Positions 33,717 through 42,273 of a stretch of 56,107 nucleotides of DNA are shown here, in pieces. Both the position numbers and the translations under genes were made by a program. The notes under the pieces were generated by a model. The model ran no database searches and was not told the DNA's origin. It saw nothing but the letters and a program-made list of their open reading frames with translations. Position 1 is the first letter of the stretch. Every line of letters begins with the position of its first letter. The DNA comes from a bacterium UBP11_UBA4055 (GTDB lineage: Bacteria; UBA4055), in assembly GCA_002382735.1 (NCBI GenBank), contig DFZN01000029.1, positions 1 to 56,107 of the forward strand, read 5' to 3'.

Positions 33717-34634
33717 TTAACTTTTTTTCATCACCGAGTCAATCGCCATTGCCATCATCAGTGAATTGAGTCTTCTTTCCGCGTCGTCAGATCTCGAATT
33801 GAGAACCACAGGAACTTTTGCGCCCATAACGAGCCCGCCTGAATTGGCATGCGCATGGAATTTATATGCTTTAGTCAGTATGTTCGCAGCTTCAAGATTC
33901 GGCATGAGCAGAATGTCGGGCTCTCCCGCGACCTCGGACACATGTTTTTTACCTGCTGATGCTTCTTTACTTATTGCGATGTCATAAGCTATCGGTCCCT
34001 CTACAATAAAATCACTCATTTCACCGTTCCTGCTCATAGTCTGCAATGCGTCGGCATCAACGGTCGAAGGTACTTTCGGGTTTACAACTTCAAGAGCGGA
34101 TAGGGCAGCCACTTTAGGATTTTCTACTTCGATCGCCTTCATCAAAGGAGCCGTATTTAAGATTATCACCTTTTTCTCCTCAAGCGTCGGCAGGGGTATT
34201 ATCGCATTGTCCGTCACGCAGATGAATTTATGGTAGGAGGGCATTTCGAGCATGGTCAGATTGGACAGGACTTTCGATGCAGCTACGCCGTTTTCCTTGT
34301 CAAGTATCGCTTTCAGGTAATAAACCGTTTCGAGTCTTCCCTTAACAAGTATCTGAGCTCTTCCTTCTCTTATGGCTTTAACAGCTTCGACAGCGGCGGT
34401 TCTGTCTTCATCGGTGTGGACTATCTCATAAAAATCGACAGGTTCGCCGAGTTCGTTCAAAACAGTTTTAATTTCATCAGATTTACCTGTAAGAATAGCT
34501 TTTTTGATAAAACCTTTTTCACGCGCAAGTTTAGTCAGTCCGGTCACTTTTTTATCCTCGGCCGCAGCTATGACTATGGTGACGGGGGGTAGAGTTCTGA
34601 CTTTTTCTTCGAGTTGCGCAAATGAAGTTATCAT
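33717..34634 (-). CDS. phosphate acetyl/butyryltransferase
   Basis: 305 residues of the phosphate acyltransferase family, of phosphobutyryltransferase type: VAALSALEVVNPKVPST, MPNLEAANILTKAY and the ending DDAERRLNSLMMA. It exchanges CoA and phosphate on an acyl group, giving acyl-phosphate for an acyl kinase to make ATP. No kinase gene is near. It is a second way, besides the ADP-forming synthetase at 21017, to recover energy from acyl-CoA. Butyryl and branched acyl-CoA are as likely as acetyl. The ribosome site is weak. Confidence 0.85.
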   Translation of the reverse strand: MITSFAQLEEKVRTLPPVTIVIAAAEDKKVTGLTKLAREKGFIKKAILTGKSDEIKTVLNELGEPVDFYEIVHTDEDRTAAVEAVKAIREGRAQILVKGRLETVYYLKAILDKENGVAASKVLSNLTMLEMPSYHKFICVTDNAIIPLPTLEEKKVIILNTAPLMKAIEVENPKVAALSALEVVNPKVPSTVDADALQTMSRNGEMSDFIVEGPIAYDIAISKEASAGKKHVSEVAGEPDILLMPNLEAANILTKAYKFHAHANSGGLVMGAKVPVVLNSRSDDAERRLNSLMMAMAIDSVMKKS

Positions 34635-34722
34635 AAGATGCTCTTTGTTTTTAATTTGTCATTTTCCCCTCGATTTTAGCTTTATTTCTGTAATATAACA
34701 CTTCGCGAGGGGACAAATGTCA

Positions 34723-37700
34723 CTATTTCATCAGGATCATCTTCTGTGTAAACATCCTTCCTTCAACTTCGAGTGTGTAGTAATAAACTCCCGAATTGAA
34801 CCTTGAACCATCGAAATCAACCGTGTGTAAACCAGCTTGTTTTATTCCATTTGAAAGTTCCACTAATTTCTGACCGCTGATGTTGTAAACACTCAGTTTT
34901 ACATCAGCTGTTTTAGCTATCGCAAACTTGATCTGCGTAACCGGGTTGAATGGATTCGGATAATTCTGGAAAAGCTCATGCTGAGATGGGATAGTACTCT
35001 CTGTAATATCCGAAAGATTGTATTTGTCTGTATCTCCGTTCAGTTTTGCAATCAGTCCTCTCAAATCATCACTGTTAGTTTCGCTTCTCCCTTTACAATC
35101 AGTATTTTTTAGCATATTAGCTATTGCGATATTAATATCCGCAAGAATTATCTCTTCTTCAAAGTCAGCTTCGGCTTTCATCTCTTCAGCTACAGCTACC
35201 GCTTCATCATATCTTTTACCCTTGATATGTGTCGCAATCTTCTTGCCTTTGAAGAATTTCTTGTGAGATGTTTCTTCTGATTCAATAGCTTCGTCATAAG
35301 TCGTGATGAGTACACTATTGTCAAGCTCCGCTTTTTCGTAAAGATAAGGTAATCGTGCCATTGCAACATAATACTCGGGAGTATCGACATATTTCTTAAT
35401 TATGTGCTCATACAGCTTTATTGCAGGTATCACATTATCTTTCGCTTCAAGATTCAAAGCATTAGACAATATCCTGCTTTCTGTTGACACAGTTTGCATT
35501 AGAGAAGGGTTAACACCTGAACCGCAAGGGTTGGAATAGTAAGGTTCGTAATCGATCGTATAATCCGTGTGCCCGAAGAAATAATCGTCAGTTACTTCCG
35601 TTGCGCCCCAGTAATTGTACTGAGCATCTACCAGAATATGCTGCGGATTTATAAAATATGCTTGCGCAATTGAAATTCCCAAGAAATTCGGACTTGCAAA
35701 AATGTCATTGTTCCGCATATAAACACTTCCTACAGGAATTATTCCAATCTGTGCACTCGGGAATAACAAGGTGTTACCTACATAAGCGTTCTTCTCCACA
35801 AGACAATTTAGTTCACCATAAGCCTGCATCTGCTCAGTATTGATCAGTTGCGGCAAAGCGTCGTGACCTGATATCAGAATGCCATGGTATTTATTATAAG
35901 TGAATTCACATTTTGAGACCGCAGGCGAACTCATTATAAAGCTTGCTCCGATTGCAAAATGACTGATCTTATTTCTGCTGAAAACACCGTCAGAACTTGT
36001 AATAGAGATTCCGCTTCCATCATCAATGCCAGTCAGAATATTATCAGTAATTTTGTAGTTATAACCAGGCTGCATACCGATAAGCCCAATTCCATTCGTA
36101 CAGCCTTCAAAAACGGAGTTAGTTACTTCAAATTTATAAGTACCTTCACCTTTAATTCCTGTCATGGCATTGATAACTGATACATTATTAAGTTGAACCG
36201 TACTGCCACCCAAACAGTTTATCCCGAGCCATTTATCTACAGCTCCGTTATTTGTAAACAAAGTGCCTGATGCTCTGAGATAGCCTTTATTCATAACGAT
36301 GATTTCAGATTCAAATGCAAGATCAGTTAACGCTCCGTTTTCGAAAGTAATTCCTGATCCGTTCTCTATGATCAGCTTTGACTTGTCGCTCATTTTTAAT
36401 AACGCATCACTTGCGAATGTCAACTTGCTGAAATTTAGATGAAGCTCCGCAAAAGATGAAATATTTATCTCAGAACCGGTTGAAAGAACGAGATCTCCAT
36501 GGATCATTGAATTCATATTGGCATTTATTTTTGCACCGTTTTCAATTATAACAACCGCACCTTCTTCGATTATCAACTTGGAATCTTGTCCTAAAGATAG
36601 AACAGAGCCGTACTTCATATAGAATTCTGAACCTGCCCTTATTATAAGAGAAGAATTTTCCCCTACATTCAGGGCTGAGTTTACATCAAGCGTAAGAATT
36701 GATTCTGATTCTACAGATAATAGCGAATTCTCGTTTATATTTAATGAACTCAAAGAATTCAATCTTTCACTTGTTACTGTAATATCAGAATTGATAATAT
36801 TAACACTATTGTTAACTGTAATCTCGTACATTCCGGTATCAGTTATCAGATCAACATTTTCAACAGTACAGTTATCCAGTTCTAACAGAGATCTTGGTCT
36901 TGATATGATCTTGTTATTACTCAACCCTTTAAGTGCAGCATTGGAACTCAAAGTCATCTTTGAAGATACAGCAACTGAAGTATTTTCAAGCATTGTCGTT
37001 TCAGAATTTTCAGCAAGTGTCATTCCGCCATTTCTCACATTGATATCTTTTATTACATATATCTCGCCTTTTAAAGGCTGAAAAACATACGAAGACGGAT
37101 CATCAAATTCGTCATGGATCACAGTCGGATACTGTATAGCTGTATGATAGCCGATATCTGATCTATCTGAGTATACAGGTGATATGTAATAATTTTTATA
37201 ACTACTGAAATCATATGCTGTTTGATACACTGAATCCCATAGCTGAGTTTCTTTAACCGTAATAATATCATCTCTGTACACTCTGTTTTCTTCCATAAGA
37301 AATCCGTCCACTTCATTATAATGCACAGCAGGGTATCCATAAACAACCTCATGATAGTATTGATCTCCATTCTGCTTTTGTTGTTTAGTAGCCGAAATCA
37401 TATGAAAATTAAATTCACCATGTTCATAAGGTTTGCCGTTTATAACCTCATTTTCAACTTCTACTACAGGATAAAACAAGCTATCTCCGCTTGTAGTATA
37501 GATCGGAATATTATTATCAGCTGTCATAGTGCCTTTCTGCCAAGAACTGGCAGAATTAAAAAACACATTTCCTATTACAGGATGCTCTCCATAAGGAATT
37601 GATGTGTCTGAAATATCATGTGTCATCTCGTACATGAAGCCGCCGCTGAAACACTGCTGCATCCAATATACTTTTTTATTCGCAGGTAGAGAATTAAACA

Positions 37701-38292
37701 AATTTCCAAGGTCATAATCCCATATTTTATCATAAGCGTCTCCGGCATCATTTAGCAGTACAAGGAATGATGGTACTTCTTCACTATCCGGCATTATGGG
37801 CTCTCCAGCTTCATAATCATCCTCTATTCCCTCATATCCGCCGTGATCAAATGTCCAAACGAACAGAAAATCGTCTTTTGTGATCTTAGTATTTAATTCA
37901 TCCACTACCCATTCAATTGTAGCTTTTGTAGCACATGAATCCGTCATTTTATATTCTTCGTCACCTGTTACAAAAACAGGATCATACTCATCTGCAATTT
38001 CTGGATTAGTAATGCTATAGTCTTGCCCATTTGCAAAAAGCACATAGATATTATCGTCTTCATATCCCATTTCTATCAGCATTTTCCACATTAGGAATGT
38101 GTCATTCCAGAAACATTCCATTGCGCCGGGTTTGTCCGATTCAGCACTTTGGTAGGTCTGCCATTTCATTGATTCCGGTATTCCGTCAGCGGCATAATCA
38201 CCAGTGATCAGAACTGCGTATTTTTCTGCCGAATACAGAGTTGACAACAAGGTTGTTACCGCTACAAAAATTACTACCAGTTTCCTCAACAT
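34723..38292 (-). CDS. secreted C13-like cysteine peptidase with beta-helix and T9SS sorting domain
   Basis: 1189 residues. A signal peptide (LRKLVVIFVAVTTLLSTLYS) is followed by a clan-CD caspase-like domain: H150 in WTFDHGGYE and C214 in WMQQCFSGG form the His/Cys dyad typical of legumain-type C13 peptidases. Residues about 400-900 are short Ile/Leu/Asn/Ser-rich repeats (SLSSLNINENSLLSVE and similar) that look like a right-handed parallel beta-helix. A helical linker follows, then the C-terminal YPNPFNPVT sorting domain with YYYTLEV. It is exported to the cell surface. The AAGGAG site fits. Whether the peptidase is active, and its target, are unknown. Confidence 0.8.
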   Translation of the reverse strand: MLRKLVVIFVAVTTLLSTLYSAEKYAVLITGDYAADGIPESMKWQTYQSAESDKPGAMECFWNDTFLMWKMLIEMGYEDDNIYVLFANGQDYSITNPEIADEYDPVFVTGDEEYKMTDSCATKATIEWVVDELNTKITKDDFLFVWTFDHGGYEGIEDDYEAGEPIMPDSEEVPSFLVLLNDAGDAYDKIWDYDLGNLFNSLPANKKVYWMQQCFSGGFMYEMTHDISDTSIPYGEHPVIGNVFFNSASSWQKGTMTADNNIPIYTTSGDSLFYPVVEVENEVINGKPYEHGEFNFHMISATKQQKQNGDQYYHEVVYGYPAVHYNEVDGFLMEENRVYRDDIITVKETQLWDSVYQTAYDFSSYKNYYISPVYSDRSDIGYHTAIQYPTVIHDEFDDPSSYVFQPLKGEIYVIKDINVRNGGMTLAENSETTMLENTSVAVSSKMTLSSNAALKGLSNNKIISRPRSLLELDNCTVENVDLITDTGMYEITVNNSVNIINSDITVTSERLNSLSSLNINENSLLSVESESILTLDVNSALNVGENSSLIIRAGSEFYMKYGSVLSLGQDSKLIIEEGAVVIIENGAKINANMNSMIHGDLVLSTGSEINISSFAELHLNFSKLTFASDALLKMSDKSKLIIENGSGITFENGALTDLAFESEIIVMNKGYLRASGTLFTNNGAVDKWLGINCLGGSTVQLNNVSVINAMTGIKGEGTYKFEVTNSVFEGCTNGIGLIGMQPGYNYKITDNILTGIDDGSGISITSSDGVFSRNKISHFAIGASFIMSSPAVSKCEFTYNKYHGILISGHDALPQLINTEQMQAYGELNCLVEKNAYVGNTLLFPSAQIGIIPVGSVYMRNNDIFASPNFLGISIAQAYFINPQHILVDAQYNYWGATEVTDDYFFGHTDYTIDYEPYYSNPCGSGVNPSLMQTVSTESRILSNALNLEAKDNVIPAIKLYEHIIKKYVDTPEYYVAMARLPYLYEKAELDNSVLITTYDEAIESEETSHKKFFKGKKIATHIKGKRYDEAVAVAEEMKAEADFEEEIILADINIAIANMLKNTDCKGRSETNSDDLRGLIAKLNGDTDKYNLSDITESTIPSQHELFQNYPNPFNPVTQIKFAIAKTADVKLSVYNISGQKLVELSNGIKQAGLHTVDFDGSRFNSGVYYYTLEVEGRMFTQKMILMK

Positions 38293-38462
38293 TTCTTTCT
38301 CCTTTTTACATGATTTTTTTCATTGAGTTACCAGCACTTTCTTCTTATATTCCAAACACAGAGGTGATGCCGGTAACCTTGACATTTTTTTCCGTATTTT
38401 ACTTGCGAGGTAGCTTTACATAGAGCTGATAGACTTGTGAGCCTGCCTCACCTCCTTTTAAT

Positions 38463-39923
38463 TTATCTGATATACAGCATTTTCATATTTTTGATGCTTT
38501 TCCCGTTCACTGTTAAATTGTAGAAGTAAATTCCAGAAGACAGGTCACTAGCGTTGAAATACACCTTGTGGATCCCTTCCTCCTTTTTTTCATTAACTAG
38601 AGTTTGAACCAACTGCCCATTTAAACTATAAACAGCCAGCTTTACATAGGCTGGGTTGGTTAACATATAGCTTATTGTTGTCACAGGATTGAATGGATTC
38701 GGATAGTTTTGAAAAAGTTTATAATCTTCTATTATTGATTCACTTTGATTTTCAATTCCAACTTCAATTTGTTTTTTCTGGAAGAAAATTGCACGCTCGT
38801 TAGTTGAATAATAAACTTTTTCGTATGTCATATAAAATTTATCCTGACCAACGAAACAGGCTTTTTGTCTTTGAAAATTATTACCTATTTCATGCTGAAC
38901 AACATTTTCTATCCACTCATCTCCATTGTATAATGAGTAAACAAGACTGGAATCATCCGAGTTACTTTCAAATAAATGCAATTTATCATCATTATCGCTA
39001 AAAAAGTCTTTCCTCTTCATATCAGTATTTTCATTTACATATTGTGGTGAAGACCATGATAATTCATCAATCTTTCTCCTTAGGTTATAATTCACATTCT
39101 CTTGAGTAGTCGGGCCTACGCCCACATTCACATTTAAGGTATCATTTTTTGAAAAAGTCATGCAACTTACCCATGAATTTTCCTCAAAACCCGGTATTTG
39201 AATAAAGTCATTCCATTCTTCGAGTGATAAATCGTATCTACATACGAATGGCCTGTAATTATTAACACCACCAACAGATCCGCATGCATAAACATTATCT
39301 TCATTTGTAACTATGACATCATGTATGCTTGGCATATATGTATCGCTAATTGATTTGGGAGCAGTCCAGGTATTATTTTCAAAGTATGAATAATAAGCAG
39401 GATCACTATACCAAATGGCATAGATCCTATCGTTATTACAAATGGCAATTCTTAAATTTGAAATCGCATAATCATAAATACTTACAGGTACAGTCCACGA
39501 CGATCCGTCATACTTCATATGCATAACTTTACTCCACTCGGTACCTCGTAAAAACATCAGATGTAAATTATTTTTTGAATCACAGACTACATTTAAATTG
39601 CCTATTCTTTCTGTTGTAAACTGAGGAGTCAGATTCACTGTTGCTGACCAGTTAATACCCCCATCCGATGATAACCTATGCATAATTTGCGAATAATCAT
39701 CGTTAAACAAATCAATTCTTGTTGACCAGAAGGCATGAATTATTCCGTTTTTATCAACTGTAACTGTATTATCCATGAAGAATGCGTCCGGCCACATTGT
39801 TTTTTCTGAAATCATTACTGGTTCACTCCATTCGTATTGGGAGTACATACCTGAACTCAAAACAAAAATCAGCAGAAAGAAATTTTTCGTTGATATGAGA
39901 CATTTCCTTAAATTCACATACAT
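38463..39923 (-). CDS. secreted beta-propeller (sialidase-like) protein with T9SS sorting domain
   Basis: About 486 residues from the ATG at 39923, which has GAGGA at good distance; an ATG four codons upstream is possible. A signal peptide ends near SGMYSQYEW. The body repeats short blades such as DSKNNLHLMFL, WSATVNLTP, NNRIYAIWYS-type units, resembling sialidase/neuraminidase propellers with Asp-box-like turns, though catalytic sialidase residues are not evident. It ends with QNYPNPFNPVTTISY and a Por-type domain. It lies on the same strand as, and upstream of, the C13-like gene, so both may be co-transcribed. Confidence 0.7.
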   Translation of the reverse strand: MYVNLRKCLISTKNFFLLIFVLSSGMYSQYEWSEPVMISEKTMWPDAFFMDNTVTVDKNGIIHAFWSTRIDLFNDDYSQIMHRLSSDGGINWSATVNLTPQFTTERIGNLNVVCDSKNNLHLMFLRGTEWSKVMHMKYDGSSWTVPVSIYDYAISNLRIAICNNDRIYAIWYSDPAYYSYFENNTWTAPKSISDTYMPSIHDVIVTNEDNVYACGSVGGVNNYRPFVCRYDLSLEEWNDFIQIPGFEENSWVSCMTFSKNDTLNVNVGVGPTTQENVNYNLRRKIDELSWSSPQYVNENTDMKRKDFFSDNDDKLHLFESNSDDSSLVYSLYNGDEWIENVVQHEIGNNFQRQKACFVGQDKFYMTYEKVYYSTNERAIFFQKKQIEVGIENQSESIIEDYKLFQNYPNPFNPVTTISYMLTNPAYVKLAVYSLNGQLVQTLVNEKKEEGIHKVYFNASDLSSGIYFYNLTVNGKSIKNMKMLYIR

Positions 39924-39974
39924 AACATTCCTCATCTGAAACTATATTTTCATTGCCGAACTTTCGCTTATGCT

Positions 39975-40002
39975 AATATAAAAAAAAAAATTGCTTTGTC
40001 AA
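39975..40002 (-). promoter_or_regulatory. promoter for the secreted propeller gene
   Basis: On the minus strand TTGACA (40002-39997), a 16-nt spacer, TATATT (39980-39975), about 50 nt before the start codon. Confidence 0.55.
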
Positions 40003-40016
40003 GTTATTTTTTATGA

Positions 40017-40184
40017 AATTTTTGTCCGCTAAAAAGAAATGAGATCGATAAGCTGATCATTCCAAAATTATCCGATGTTCTAACAGACAAGCAGAAGAAA
40101 AGTAAAGTTGGAAACCTGCTGACAGCTTTAAGAAAAGAAGGTAAGGTTAAAGCTGTTGACCATAAAACATGGAGTATTTTTTAA
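40017..40184 (+). pseudogene. C-terminal remnant of a Schlafen/AlbA-type DNA-binding protein
   Basis: An open frame without a start reads LKRNEIDKLIIPKLSDVL, KSKVGNLLTALRKEGKV and HKTWSIF before TAA. This resembles the winged-helix tail of large AlbA/RecG-like proteins, which have EIDxLLxxKLxDVL and NLLxxLRxEGKI. Everything before it is missing (a stop lies at 40014). It is a fragment left by a deletion at the edge of the island. Confidence 0.45.
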
Positions 40185-40190
40185 GTGATA

Positions 40191-40235
40191 ATTAAGCGAG
40201 ATTTAAGTGATTTTAAGCGATTTTTAAGCGATTTT
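40191..40235 (+). repeat. short degenerate TTTAAGCGATT direct repeats
   Basis: About four consecutive units of 11-12 nt, TTAAGCGAGA, TTTAAGTGATT, TTAAGCGATTT, TTAAGCGATTT. A frame through them reads KRDLSDFKRFLSDF. They follow the pseudogene remnant directly. Function unknown; probably replication slippage in non-coding sequence. Confidence 0.55.
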
Positions 40236-40283
40236 GTAGCTAATTTTCAAATAAATAGAAAATAATTTAAGTGAGTTTAAGAG

Positions 40284-40499
40284 TGGAATGTACCCGATTT
40301 CCCGTAGACATTGCTAAGCATATTTACCACCCTTTCTTTCAAACTCAACCGGACTCATATAGCCTATAGCTGAGTGGCGCCTTTTCCTGTTGTAAGTTAC
40401 TTCAATGTACTCGAAAATACAAGACTTTGTTTCAGCCTCTTATTCTCTTTAAATTTAAGTTGTTCTTAGCATTTTGTCCAGCTTTTCGGGTATATTCCA
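40284..40499 (-). mobile_element. internally deleted IS3-family element with both ends
   Basis: Imperfect inverted ends: TGGAATGTACCCGA (from 40284) and, inverted, TGGAATATACCCGA (from 40499), each followed at about 20 nt by a GACA-type motif, as in IS3/IS150 ends. Between them only the last 41 codons of the transposase remain on the minus strand (40439-40314): the motif IFEYIEVTYNRKRRHSAIGY, then SPVEFERKGG and TAG. The rest of the element is gone, leaving a 216-bp MITE-like copy. No target duplication is visible. It could only move with a transposase from elsewhere. Confidence 0.7.
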
Positions 40500-40621
40500 A
40501 TCAGCGGGAGATGAAAGTTCCATTGAATTAAATTAAATTTTGATTCCCCTATTTATGGTTTTGGAAATTCAGGATTTTATTTGTATATTATCACCGTAAA
40601 CATTAAAGTAAGGTATTTGTT

Positions 40622-40929
40622 ATGATGTCGAAAGATGATATAGTAAAAATAATAAGATCGAAAAAGGGATTAATGAGATCCCTGGGTATTTCAAAGCTGT
40701 CAATTTTCGGTTCGGCTCTTTATGGTACGCAGGATGAAAAAAGCGATATTGATCTGTTGGTTCAGTTTGAGGGGAGTCAAAGCCTTTTTCGCATAATTAA
40801 AGCTCAATTAGAGTTGGAAAAATATTTAGGTAAAGAAGTTGATCTGGTGACTGCTGATTCTCTTATTCTGTTTATTTTAGAGATAAAGTGTTGAGCGAAA
40901 TGGAGACGATCATTGATGAAAAATCTTGA
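40622..40929 (+). pseudogene. MNT-type nucleotidyltransferase, frameshifted near the C-terminus
   Basis: The frame from the ATG at 40622 gives the MntA/KNT core: SIFGSALYG, KSDIDLLVQF (both catalytic Asp) and GKEVDLVTADSL. It then ends early as ILFILEIKC at 40894. Reading from about 40870 in another frame restores the family tail: VYFRDKVLSEMETI to TGA at 40927. A 1-base indel around 40861-40870 explains this. MNT proteins are antitoxins that AMPylate HEPN partners; no HEPN toxin gene follows. The core is intact, so a shortened protein might still work. Confidence 0.65.
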
Positions 40930-41044
40930 TAATAAAATTTTAGTACTGCATATCAAAAAGCCTTCAAAAAAGGAAGCTCAAGAGTTTCTTATAAGAGCCG
41001 GAATGCATGATAAAAACGGAAATCTTAATAAACACTATACCTAA
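40916..41044 (+). CDS. 42-residue protein of unknown function
   Basis: MKNLDNKILVLHIKKPSKK, then EAQEFLIRAGMHDKNGNLNKHYT. The AGxxDKNGNLxxxY ending is one I recall from small genes beside toxin-antitoxin loci, without a known role. Its ATG overlaps the restored end of the MNT gene by 14 nt, so the two may have been coupled. It has no strong ribosome site of its own. Confidence 0.4.
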   Translation: MKNLDNKILVLHIKKPSKKEAQEFLIRAGMHDKNGNLNKHYT

Positions 41045-41157
41045 TTAAGGGTTACTTTAAAATCGTACAGTTTGGTTGAAATGTATTTGTCTGTTCCACT
41101 TAAATTAGTTATATTTCTAATGTTGCGTTGTAAACAGAAATGCACGGAAATATTAAA

Positions 41158-42273
41158 ATGATCGATACGCTTAAAATATGGAATTACAGAAGTCTTGAAA
41201 GGCTGGAATTAAATTCCCTGCTTAAAGTTAACCTGATAACCGGTAAGAATAACACCGGAAAATCAACAATTCTTGAAGCTCTTGCTTCTTATGCCGCAAT
41301 GGGTGATTTGAGAGTATTATTTGAGTTGCTTGAGGAAAGGGGCGAAGTTTATAAGCAAAATGAAATTGAAAATAATCCCATAGAATACAATATTAAAACA
41401 TTTTCGTCTTTGTTCACAAATAGAGACGAGAAGGGAAAGATTGAGATTAGGGTTAAAGAGAAAGATGAATCGCTTTTTTCTCCGGAAGAGAAAGCATTAT
41501 CATTAAGAATCGTGAAGTACAGAGAAGAAAAAATTTCGGGTGCTAATTCAGACAGCCAAAGAAAGAAAATCATACTTGAGAATGGAAACGATGATAATAT
41601 TCTCGATTATCTTATGGGATTGGAAATCAAAAACGGCGGCGGCAGCTATATTTTACCTTTGTACGAAGAAAAAATTAACAGGTTTGGTTTTAAAGGATTT
41701 GGCGAACCGAGAAATTTCCAGTTTATAAGGCCGAGAGGTTTAGAAACAAAAATTAATCTGTCGCTTTGGAATAATATTGTCCTTACTTATAAGGAAAAGT
41801 TCGTAATAGAAGCTCTAAGAATTATTGAACCGGAAATAGATAAAATAACTTTTAAAGAAGATGGTGCGACCTACAGAAAACCCTTCATTAAACTACTGAA
41901 CGATCCTATTCTTATTCCTCTGCAAAGTATGGGTGACGGTATTAACAGGATACTTACCATAATTCTTGCCATGGTGAACTCTGATAACGGGTATTTGCTG
42001 ATCGACGAGTTTGAAAACGGTCTCCACTATTCAGTTCAGGAAAGATTATGGGAAATTATTTTCAGTTTGTCAGAAAAATTAAATGTACAGGTTTTTGCCA
42101 CTACTCACAGCGAAGACTGTATTTCCGGATTTGAAAAAACAATAAATAAGCCCTGTTTGGAATATAAAGGCAAATTGGTCAGGCTTGAAAATGATGAAGG
42201 TTTAATAAAGCAGGTAGAATTCGATAAAAAAGAGTTAAAAATTGCTTTTGAAAATAATATCGAAGTCAGATAA
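41158..42273 (+). CDS. OLD-like AAA ATPase, first gene of a split ATPase-TOPRIM pair
   Basis: 371 residues from the ATG at 41158, chosen because MIDTLKIWNYRSL is the usual start and ACGGA precedes it; an ATG 18 nt upstream is possible. Walker A GKNNTGKST (K35) is at the N-terminus; near the end are the signature and Walker B LLIDEFENGLHYSVQERLW and the H-loop ATTHSED. This is the ABC-type ATPase of the AAA_15/AAA_21 group, as in OLD nucleases and in AriA of PARIS. Its TAA overlaps the next ATG (TAATG). The sequence is clearly more A+T-rich than the housekeeping genes to its right, and it follows IS and TA remnants. Confidence 0.85.
   Translation: MIDTLKIWNYRSLERLELNSLLKVNLITGKNNTGKSTILEALASYAAMGDLRVLFELLEERGEVYKQNEIENNPIEYNIKTFSSLFTNRDEKGKIEIRVKEKDESLFSPEEKALSLRIVKYREEKISGANSDSQRKKIILENGNDDNILDYLMGLEIKNGGGSYILPLYEEKINRFGFKGFGEPRNFQFIRPRGLETKINLSLWNNIVLTYKEKFVIEALRIIEPEIDKITFKEDGATYRKPFIKLLNDPILIPLQSMGDGINRILTIILAMVNSDNGYLLIDEFENGLHYSVQERLWEIIFSLSEKLNVQVFATTHSEDCISGFEKTINKPCLEYKGKLVRLENDEGLIKQVEFDKKELKIAFENNIEVR

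Noticed and set aside
38437..38451. Hairpin GTGAG-N5-CTCAC between the two secreted-protein genes as a terminator
   Set aside because: Only 5 bp and no T run on the relevant strand.
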